This document shows positions 35,401 to 40,887 of a stretch of 40,887 nucleotides of DNA, one piece after another. Where the stretch lies: contig NZ_JAHKPW010000054.1 of the NCBI RefSeq assembly GCF_018860755.1, positions 1 through 40,887 of the forward strand. The letters run 5' to 3'. The first letter of the stretch is position 1. Each line of letters begins with the position of its first letter. The position numbers and the translations under genes are program-made. The notes below the pieces were generated by a model. It was not told where the DNA came from. It worked only from the letters and a program-made list of their open reading frames with translations, and searched no databases. This DNA is from Colwellia sp. D2M02 (lineage in GTDB: Bacteria > Pseudomonadota > Gammaproteobacteria > Enterobacterales > Alteromonadaceae).

Positions 35401-35555
35401 CATTAGTATTTATTCCAGGAGACGGAACTGAGCTTTATCGTGGTGTTGGTATTATTGTGTTATGCGGTATTTTATTTTCAACATTGTTAGCCTTAACATT
35501 TTTACCCGCGCTGCTAGTTAGTATTATGAAAGAGCAAACGGAGCAAAACAGTTAA
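32421..35555 (+). CDS. RND efflux permease (AcrB/HAE-like)
   Basis: A 1044-aa inner-membrane transporter with the usual 12-segment, two-loop RND layout (first segment LVTVIVAITCILGVVAALKIP; then GWSGATPQDVEKEI). In the fourth segment the proton-relay pair of AcrB (Asp407-Asp408) is Asp404-Asn405 (GMTVDNSIVVLES). In the tenth segment the AcrB Lys940 position is Asn946 (GTVVNNPILIVD). Such substitutions occur in a distinct RND subgroup, so it is probably still proton driven. The substrate is unknown. Control by a Fur box suggests a link with iron, for example a siderophore or an iron-limitation metabolite, as inference. A terminator follows. Confidence 0.87.
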   Translation: MFKATIKQGTLVTVIVAITCILGVVAALKIPVQMIPDLEVRTITVQTGWSGATPQDVEKEILIEQERYLRSLPNLQRMISYAEMGEATIELEFPFGVNISDALLNVNNALSQVPTYPENVDQPRLLSSSFSSNAFMYFVLKPQVGNPLQLDMDLIKDYAEDYIRPRMESVAGVSEVRVGGGSAKQIQIKVDPAKLAQRGISLSQVRSAIRNRNADASAGDIESGKERYLMRMVGRFTHLNELEDLILLRQGNANILLKDVAEVSLDHFETRGLSYNNGERTISLSVRRESGSNVLAIKEQMLTVVEQINSDLLQHNGLTLVLLSDDVKYVHSSLENVWINLALGALLATLVMYFFLRSGRATLVGVLGIPICTIAAFLGLMLFNRTINVISLAGVAFAIGMTVDNSIVVLESIMQAKQRGLSKLKAAITGVTDVWPAVLASTATTILVFAPILFVQQEAGQLYSDIAIAISAAIIASMLVAIFVVPVALANFGHNEDFQQKKQLHLSSKWLSLVGFFIRSRKTAITSVIAFSFAILTAAYLLMPAAEYLPEGEEPKAFSMMIAPPSYNLSEMQRIGQELRNHFDGYVNAPNENFAQGETNMPPLAYYSMSVSVGRIWFLSAPVDSANIQAMMDAITSKFESYEGMRAFSSRGSIISSNDGGTRAVAVDISGPNLVELYQAAEAVYQQAEQVFDNPQINSDPGSLSLNQPLIEIQPRWSRLAELGLDSRELGYAIAALSDGAYVDEFILADDKVDIFMFSNAGNEQNIEQLATAPILTPSGQVMPLNALTDLHITKSSNSLRRVDGKRTVTVYIIPPRNVALETAEQQVRTELLPVLWQQGKIAPGINVSISGAADQLEATKTSLSANFIISVLLSYLLLVAIFTHWRYPLFILATIPLGMAGGLLGLITVNGINSLLTNIGIPPFHQPLDMITMLGFLILLGTVVNNPILIVDQTRKNMMKKGMLVSQAVSQAVEKRLMPILMSTATTIFGLAPLVFIPGDGTELYRGVGIIVLCGILFSTLLALTFLPALLVSIMKEQTEQNS

Positions 35556-35595
35556 CAAACTGTACAATAAAATATGCCGCGTAAGTATTGTCAAA

Positions 35596-35633
35596 AAACG
35601 GGTAACTACTATTAGATTACCCGTTTATTTTAT
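35596..35633 (+). terminator. Terminator after the second RND operon
   Basis: AAACGGGTAA (35596-35605) and TTACCCGTTT (35617-35626) form a perfect 10-bp stem with an 11-base loop, followed by ATTTTAT. The rest of the gap to 35925 (about 290 bases) is very AT-rich. Its only candidate promoter is TTGGAA (35837-35842) with GATAAG (35860-35865) at 17-base spacing, which would serve the next gene. Confidence 0.8.
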
Positions 35634-35925
35634 CGCTGCTACACTTCATTATTATTTCCTTTTTGACTTTGACCGCCTGAAATACACCCTAAAAAAGGCT
35701 AAAAACTTGTATTAAAAACCTGGATTAAAAGCCCTTACAATTTAGACTTAAGTACAACAAAACTCATAATAAATTGACAACTAACATAAGCATAAACAAG
35801 ACGTTAAAACAAAATAATTAAAAAAATAATAGCTTATTGGAATCATTTTTTGCTAAGGTGATAAGTACTTAACATACTGAATAAATAAAATATTATTGTA
35901 TAAAAATAATCATTAAGGAGCACAG

Positions 35926-36111
35926 ATGAATAGCGTGAGATATACATTATTAGTAATTCTTGTGCTGTTATTTAGTTGGCCGGTTATTGCTCAACTCCAA
36001 CTGTCTATTTGGGCGTTATGGCTTTACCCCTTTGCTTTATGGTTACTCGTTATTCTGTGCACCGTACTTTATGACAATAATAAAAATAGCGAGCACAACA
36101 ATGATCAATAG
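35926..36111 (+). CDS. Small membrane protein upstream of the symporter-kinase
   Basis: A 61-aa protein with two hydrophobic segments (about residues 7-25, LLVILVLLFSWPVIAQLQL, and 28-48, WALWLYPFALWLLVILCTVL) and a short charged tail. A strong AAGGAG lies eight bases before the ATG. It ends 9 bases before the symporter-kinase start, so both are cotranscribed. Small two-helix proteins of this kind accompany many sodium:solute symporters (DUF3311/DUF4212-type), so it may be an accessory subunit of the symporter domain. That is inference from size and place. Confidence 0.65.
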   Translation: MNSVRYTLLVILVLLFSWPVIAQLQLSIWALWLYPFALWLLVILCTVLYDNNKNSEHNNDQ

Positions 36112-36120
36112 TGAGTTAAC

Positions 36121-39078
36121 GTGATTTCTATTTTTTCAGCATTTTTGATGTTATTTCTCTATGGCGGCTGTCTTTATCTCATCGCCTGCTGGGGTGAATC
36201 ATCAAGTAAAAGTGCTACCAGAATAAAAAAATCGTCTTACACTTACACGCTAAGCTTAGCGGTTTACTGCACCTCTTGGACGTATTACGGCAATATCAGC
36301 CAAGCCTCTAGCCAAGGTATACAACATATAGCACTCTATATTGGCAGCACTCTCGCTTTTATTCTGTTTATGCCGATATTAAAAAAGATGGTGCGAATTA
36401 AAAACGTTTATCATTCCACTAGTATTGCCGATTTTATTTCAACTCGTTATAACAACTCCCATGCTCTAGCAGCATTGATTAGCATACTGTGTTTAGTTGG
36501 CATTACTCCTTATATTTCCATTCAACTTAAATCTATTATTACAACTTTCACGCTACTAGTTGATAATAATTCTGCCGAAGCCCAAGTAATTCTGCCTTGG
36601 TTAGATATGATTATTGTTTTAATGATGGCCGCTTTCACTATAGCTTTTGGTGTTAAACGCTTAGACCCTACCGAAAAGCACCCCGGAATGATGGTCGCTT
36701 TGGCAGCAGAAAGTTTATTTAAGTTGCTCGTTTTCATTTGTTCCGCATTACTAATTTGCTTTGTTATTTTTGGTGGTTTTAGCGACATAATTGCGCAAAT
36801 AGATGCCGAAAACATCGCACAAGGTACATTAAGTTCATTTTCACAACCACCACCTATATCAGCTTGGTTTACCTCCATGATCTTAGGTGTTATTGGCATC
36901 ATTGCACTGCCCCGTCAGTTTCACGTTACCGTCGTTGAATGCTCAAATGAAAAATTTTTAGATAAAGCAAAATGGCAATTTCCATTGTATTTATTGCTCG
37001 TGAATTTAATGGTGTTACCGCTCGCAATGGCAGGACAATTAATTGGCACACAAGGCGGCAGTACTGATTTATTATTGCTTAACATTCCTATTACCGAAGG
37101 TCATTCCGTTATCGCTACCTTAGTGTTTTTAGGAGGCTTTGCCGCAAGTACCGCCATGATCATGGTAAGCACCATGACTTTATCAACCATGGGTACCAAC
37201 CATTTAGTATTGCCACTTATCGAGCGCTTCTCAGTATTACATTTTTTACGCCGCCACCTGCTTTATGTAAAATGGGCGGTGGTTGTTTCATTGCTATTAC
37301 TGAGCTTATTTTATTTTAGACGTATTGGAGAGTCGGAAGTTATTGTCAAAATAGGCTCTATATCATTTGTCGCGATGGCACAGCTATTACCTGCTCTTGT
37401 CGGAGGAATGTTATGGAAAAACGGTACATTAAGAGGGGCATTTTCTGCAATATTCATTGGAATGCTAGTGTGGTTTTATACCTCAATGCTGCCTTCTGTT
37501 ATTCGTAGTGGCTGGATTGATACCGACATTTTACAAACGGGTTTATTTCAGCTTGCATGGCTTAAACCTGAACAATTATTAGGCTCTAATATTGATACCC
37601 CTATCGGGCATAGTTTATTTTGGAGCTTGTTCATTAATACTTGTGTCTATATTTTAATGTCCTCATTAAATAATAATGCGCGCAAAGATGAATTAAAACA
37701 TAACCAAGAGTTTCTTAATGTCGGCTTAGGCCAATCATATGAAGCAAAGTCACTCTCGACTTCATTAGTTAGCAACATAGCTCTTAATGAGAAACTCAAT
37801 AAAATAGATGTGCTACTGGCTGAATATCTGCCACTAACTGAGCGTAAAAATAAAATTAACTTATGTATTACTCGTGCAAAACTGAACAATAATACAAAAA
37901 TAAATATTTTAGAATTAGCGCAATTAAAAGCCCAAGCAACAAGTGTTCTGGCCGGTATTATTGGCATGGCTTCAGCCAATAATGCCATGAAAAGCATTGA
38001 GTTACTTAATGATAATGAACAAGCGTTATTGTCAACCTGCTATTCCGAGTTATTAGCCAAAGCAAACCTTTCTCCCGATGAGCTACTCGAAAAGGTAGAT
38101 TTTTACCAAGAAAAGCAATCGCTTTTAGAGAATCATGCTGAACAACAACAGCATATAATTCAAGAGTTACAATGTGAAAAAGAACAAACCAGCCAAGCAA
38201 GGCAGGCATTAAAATCATTAAATGAAGAACTTGAGCTACGTGTTGACGACAGAACCAAACAGTTAACCCAAGCTAACACCGACTTAACCACGGCAATGTC
38301 GGCGCTAAAAAATACGCAAACACAATTAGTTGAAGCAGAAAAAATGGCTTCTTTAGGTGGTTTAGTGGCTGGCGTATCCCATGAAATTAATACCCCTATC
38401 GGGATAGTATTAACGGCTATATCATCTTTACAATCAGAAACTGCGCGTATTACTGAGCTTTATCATGAGAATAAAATAACCAAGAAAAACATGGATCATT
38501 ATCTCCACTATGCTGATGAGGCCTGTAAAATTTCAGAGAACAATATTCGGCGTGCCGCAGACTTAGTCACCAGCTTTAAGCAAGTTGCTGTAGACCAAAC
38601 CCATGAAGAACAAAGAGAGTTTTTAGTTAAAGACTACATTGAAGATATTTTATTGTCGTTACGTCCAACATTACGCAAAACACAACTAAGCATTGATCTT
38701 GTCTGCGACGACACCTTAACAATAAATAGTTTTCCTGGCGCATTCTCGCAAATTATTTCTAATTTTATTTTTAATTCACACATTCATGCTTATGAGCCAA
38801 ACCAAGCAGGTAAAATTTCCATCACGGTTGAGAAAAGTAACCAAACCATCGTCTTTAAATACAGCGATGATGGCAAAGGGGTTTCTGCCGAAGGAAAGCA
38901 AAATATATTTGAACCTTTTTATACCACCAAACGTGGTATAGGCGGTACTGGTCTTGGTGCGCACATTATTTATAATATTGTTAGTCAACAGCTCAAAGGT
39001 GAAATAGTTATTGATGAAAGCATAACTCAAGGTTTAGGTTTTATTATCACCATCCCCCTTCATCCGAGTATAAATTGA
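36121..39078 (+). CDS. Sodium:solute symporter-like sensor histidine kinase
   Basis: A 985-aa fusion. Residues 1 to about 510 form a multi-segment SSSF-type transporter domain (YTYTLSLAVYCTSWTYYGNI, FISTRYNNSHALAALISILCLVGITPYIS). A coiled-coil linker (about residues 660-745) leads to a histidine kinase with the H-box EKMASLGGLVAGVSHEINTP (phospho-acceptor His754), an N-box (NFIFNSHIHAY), and the G boxes DDGKGVS and GGTGLGAHIIYNIV. The layout is that of CbrA-like sensors, where the transporter part senses or transports a small solute. No receiver domain is fused and no response regulator is adjacent in the window. GTG start at 36121 with GTGAG upstream. The ligand is unknown. Confidence 0.87.
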   Translation: MISIFSAFLMLFLYGGCLYLIACWGESSSKSATRIKKSSYTYTLSLAVYCTSWTYYGNISQASSQGIQHIALYIGSTLAFILFMPILKKMVRIKNVYHSTSIADFISTRYNNSHALAALISILCLVGITPYISIQLKSIITTFTLLVDNNSAEAQVILPWLDMIIVLMMAAFTIAFGVKRLDPTEKHPGMMVALAAESLFKLLVFICSALLICFVIFGGFSDIIAQIDAENIAQGTLSSFSQPPPISAWFTSMILGVIGIIALPRQFHVTVVECSNEKFLDKAKWQFPLYLLLVNLMVLPLAMAGQLIGTQGGSTDLLLLNIPITEGHSVIATLVFLGGFAASTAMIMVSTMTLSTMGTNHLVLPLIERFSVLHFLRRHLLYVKWAVVVSLLLLSLFYFRRIGESEVIVKIGSISFVAMAQLLPALVGGMLWKNGTLRGAFSAIFIGMLVWFYTSMLPSVIRSGWIDTDILQTGLFQLAWLKPEQLLGSNIDTPIGHSLFWSLFINTCVYILMSSLNNNARKDELKHNQEFLNVGLGQSYEAKSLSTSLVSNIALNEKLNKIDVLLAEYLPLTERKNKINLCITRAKLNNNTKINILELAQLKAQATSVLAGIIGMASANNAMKSIELLNDNEQALLSTCYSELLAKANLSPDELLEKVDFYQEKQSLLENHAEQQQHIIQELQCEKEQTSQARQALKSLNEELELRVDDRTKQLTQANTDLTTAMSALKNTQTQLVEAEKMASLGGLVAGVSHEINTPIGIVLTAISSLQSETARITELYHENKITKKNMDHYLHYADEACKISENNIRRAADLVTSFKQVAVDQTHEEQREFLVKDYIEDILLSLRPTLRKTQLSIDLVCDDTLTINSFPGAFSQIISNFIFNSHIHAYEPNQAGKISITVEKSNQTIVFKYSDDGKGVSAEGKQNIFEPFYTTKRGIGGTGLGAHIIYNIVSQQLKGEIVIDESITQGLGFIITIPLHPSIN

Positions 39079-39201
39079 GCAGCCCAAACTAACGCCTAAT
39101 CAAGAGGTTATTTTCGCTCAAAAAAAGCATGACGCTTATGCTAGGTATCAACACTTTTCAGTGCTAAAATTTTGCCGCTTTTATTTTAGAGATCCTAACT
39201 C

Positions 39202-40833
39202 ATGCGTCACACTTCAATCACTGCTCTGATGGGCTTGTTACTATGCTGTTTTATCAGCATAACTTCTGCTATTGCTTCAGCAAACACTGCGCTTGCTAAC
39301 GCTCAGCTCAACAAAACCAAAGCAGAAGCTGCTAGTGTTGAAACAAAAAAAATGGTGGTTGATTATAAATACGTTGACCCATTACAGCGTGACACCCCTC
39401 GTGGTACATTAAGAGGCTTTACCGCCGCTGCAGCCTACGATATTGATTATATTAAAGCAGCACAGTATCTCGATGTTCGCTATTTACCAGACACCATGAA
39501 TGCTAAAAATGCCGCGGTTTATGCAGAGCAATTACAAGCCATTTTAGATCGTAATATTTGGATTAACTTAGAAGAAATCAGTGACGATCCAAACGGCAAT
39601 ACCAATGACAACTTACCAACCTATCGAGAATTATTTGGCACTATAGAAATACAAGGCGAAAAAATAAGTTTAGTACTGCAAAAAGTACCTAGTGGTAAAT
39701 CAGGTAGTGTTTGGAAAGTATCCAATACCACGGTAGCTAAAATACCTCAGTTATATAGTGATTTGGGTTATGGCCCCTTACCAGAATGGTTTATTGAGCA
39801 CACGCCTGAAGGGCGATTTTTTAAGCTGAATATTTGGGAGTGGGCACTACTTAGTAGTTATCTTATTGTTGCATTTATTATTGTATTACCAATAACTTGG
39901 CTAACAAAATGGTTAGTTTTACGCAGTAACTTTACCGTAAAAAATGAAATAGCAAAGTGGATATCTAGACCTTTACGCGTATTTTTAGCGCTGTCTGTCA
40001 ATCAAGCATGGCTCGCCAATACAGAGCTAACAGCACGTGCAAGTGAGCTAATGGAAAATGGCGTATTATTGATCTTAAGCATTATGTGGTTAGTGTGGTC
40101 GCTTATTAGTGTTTTCCAGTCAATGTTGCGTGAGCACTTACTTAAAAAGGGTAATAAACAAGGCGCTTCGCTACTACGTCCTTTAGTTAATTTTGTTCGT
40201 GTTATTGTTTTTATTTTAGCCATACTGATTTGGCTAGAAAGCTTAGGCTTTAACGCCAGTGCCATACTCGCAGGTATGGGTATTGGTGGCATTGCTATTG
40301 CTTTAGCGTCCAAGCAGTCAATAGAAAACCTCATTGGTACCATGACCTTATATTCAGCAGCGCCCATTAGAGTTGGTAATTTATGCCAGTTTGGCTCAAT
40401 GCGTGGCACCGTTGAAGAAATAGGCTTACGTTGTACCCGCATTCGTACTTTAGACAGAACGGTAATTCACGTACCCAATGCTAAATTAGCCGAAATGGAA
40501 ATTGAGAATATTTCTGAACGCGAGAAAATTCGCTTTAAAACCGATATTCGCTTACCTTACAGCACTAATACTACGCAGTTAAAGGCGATTATTGCTGATA
40601 TTAAGGCTTTGCTTGAAAACCATGAAGATGTGCTTGAAAGCCCACTTAGAGTCACTTTTAAAGGGTTTGGCTTACATGGTTTAGAAATCAATGTTTTTGC
40701 TTATGTGGGCACTCAAAGCTTTCCTACTTATCAAGCTGTTGCCGAAGAATTACAATTAAGAATAATGGAAATTGTCGAAGAGCATGGCTCTAAAATAATT
40801 CCAGTACAACCTTATGTGCAGCCAGCAGGATAA
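39202..40833 (+). CDS. MscS-family mechanosensitive channel
   Basis: A 543-aa protein with a signal peptide (ITALMGLLLCCFISITSAIAS), a periplasmic domain of about 180 residues, four membrane segments (about residues 213-235, 255-270, 282-302 and 330-372), and the MscS core. The pore-lining helix is GFNASAILAGMGIGGIAIALASKQSIENLIG, followed by the beta domain (VRVGNLCQFG-like, GTVEEIGLRCTRIRTLDRTVIHVPNAKLAE) and the alpha/beta vestibule. MscS-type channels open under membrane tension and release solutes after osmotic downshock. It is longer than E. coli MscS (286 aa), so it belongs with the larger YnaI/YbdG-like members. The stop codon TAA lies in the dispersed repeat that begins at 40830. Confidence 0.87.
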   Translation: MRHTSITALMGLLLCCFISITSAIASANTALANAQLNKTKAEAASVETKKMVVDYKYVDPLQRDTPRGTLRGFTAAAAYDIDYIKAAQYLDVRYLPDTMNAKNAAVYAEQLQAILDRNIWINLEEISDDPNGNTNDNLPTYRELFGTIEIQGEKISLVLQKVPSGKSGSVWKVSNTTVAKIPQLYSDLGYGPLPEWFIEHTPEGRFFKLNIWEWALLSSYLIVAFIIVLPITWLTKWLVLRSNFTVKNEIAKWISRPLRVFLALSVNQAWLANTELTARASELMENGVLLILSIMWLVWSLISVFQSMLREHLLKKGNKQGASLLRPLVNFVRVIVFILAILIWLESLGFNASAILAGMGIGGIAIALASKQSIENLIGTMTLYSAAPIRVGNLCQFGSMRGTVEEIGLRCTRIRTLDRTVIHVPNAKLAEMEIENISEREKIRFKTDIRLPYSTNTTQLKAIIADIKALLENHEDVLESPLRVTFKGFGLHGLEINVFAYVGTQSFPTYQAVAEELQLRIMEIVEEHGSKIIPVQPYVQPAG

Positions 40834-40887
40834 TTAACCTGAACTCAATTTAAGAGATATTTAACAATCTGAAATATCAGCAAAAAT
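40830..40887. repeat. Second copy of the dispersed repeat (cut by window end)
   Basis: These 58 bases match 27-84 with four mismatches (ATAATTAACCTGAACTC, then TTTAAGAGATATTTAAC, then GAAATATCAGCAAAAAT). They begin at the last base before the MscS stop and include the stop codon itself. The copy runs off the end of the window, so its full length is not known. Confidence 0.85.

Noticed and set aside
37647..37997. Antisense open frames of 60-150 codons, e.g. opposite the kinase, RND and MscS genes
   Set aside because: They lie wholly within genes with clear family assignment and have no ribosome-binding site or recognisable protein.
1..40887. tRNA, rRNA, CRISPR array, prophage or integrase
   Set aside because: No cloverleaf, spaced direct repeats, or integrase/phage proteins were recognised on either strand.

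Overview
The window looks like chromosomal DNA from a low-GC marine gammaproteobacterium of the Alteromonadales, most likely Colwelliaceae (Colwellia/Thalassotalea type). This rests on AT-rich coding sequence, protein sequences close to but distinct from the E. coli orthologues, a PEP-CTERM protein, a PBPRA1643-type SEC-C protein, and a dispersed TTAACCTGAACTC-type repeat present at both ends of the window. The genus assignment is inference. No rRNA, tRNA, CRISPR array or complete insertion sequence was seen.

Region 1 (1-2.8 kb): a repeat element, a secreted GH16-like protein (minus), a SEC-C protein, a small membrane protein, and ppnP (minus). Region 2 (2.8-15.2 kb): branched-chain amino acid biosynthesis. 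ilvC and its divergent regulator ilvY share an operator/promoter region. After a PEP-CTERM protein and comM (both minus) comes the ilvL-ilvG-ilvM-ilvE-ilvD-ilvA operon. Its leader peptide and attenuator are readable base by base. comM next to ilvL is the same neighbourhood as in E. coli, whereas ilvYC has moved from behind ilvA to the other side. Every larger gap inside the operon holds a strong hairpin. Together these genes cover threonine to 2-oxobutanoate (IlvA), acetohydroxy acid synthesis (IlvGM), reduction (IlvC), dehydration (IlvD) and transamination (IlvE).

Region 3 (15.2-21.5 kb): an SPFH/prohibitin-like protein, then an accessory block, all on the minus strand, of related two-transmembrane proteins. 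Two are intact (296 and 373 aa). Two more are full-length tandem paralogues, each broken by one missing base in a homopolymer run. A fifth is a 143-bp remnant lying in a direct repeat of its neighbour. A small orphan ORF in the block carries a G/C-rich palindrome in its first codons. This array is the least explained part of the window. It resembles DUF6708-like proteins and may be a decaying or slippage-controlled immunity-type gene family, but that function is inference.

Region 4 (21.7-30.6 kb): a double-thioredoxin periplasmic protein, a His/Met/Cys-rich CopL-like secreted protein, and a tightly overlapping cusC-cusB-cusA Cu(I)/Ag(I) efflux operon. Its CusA keeps the three-methionine site, and its CusB carries a fused C-terminal CusF-like domain that lacks the usual ligands. 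A secreted protein of unknown role follows. Region 5 (30.7-35.6 kb): a GFA-type zinc protein (minus) and a second RND pump (adaptor plus permease) immediately behind a perfect 7-1-7 Fur box. Region 6 (35.9-40.9 kb): a small membrane protein with a sodium:solute-symporter/histidine-kinase fusion, then an MscS-type channel whose stop codon lies inside the second copy of the dispersed repeat.
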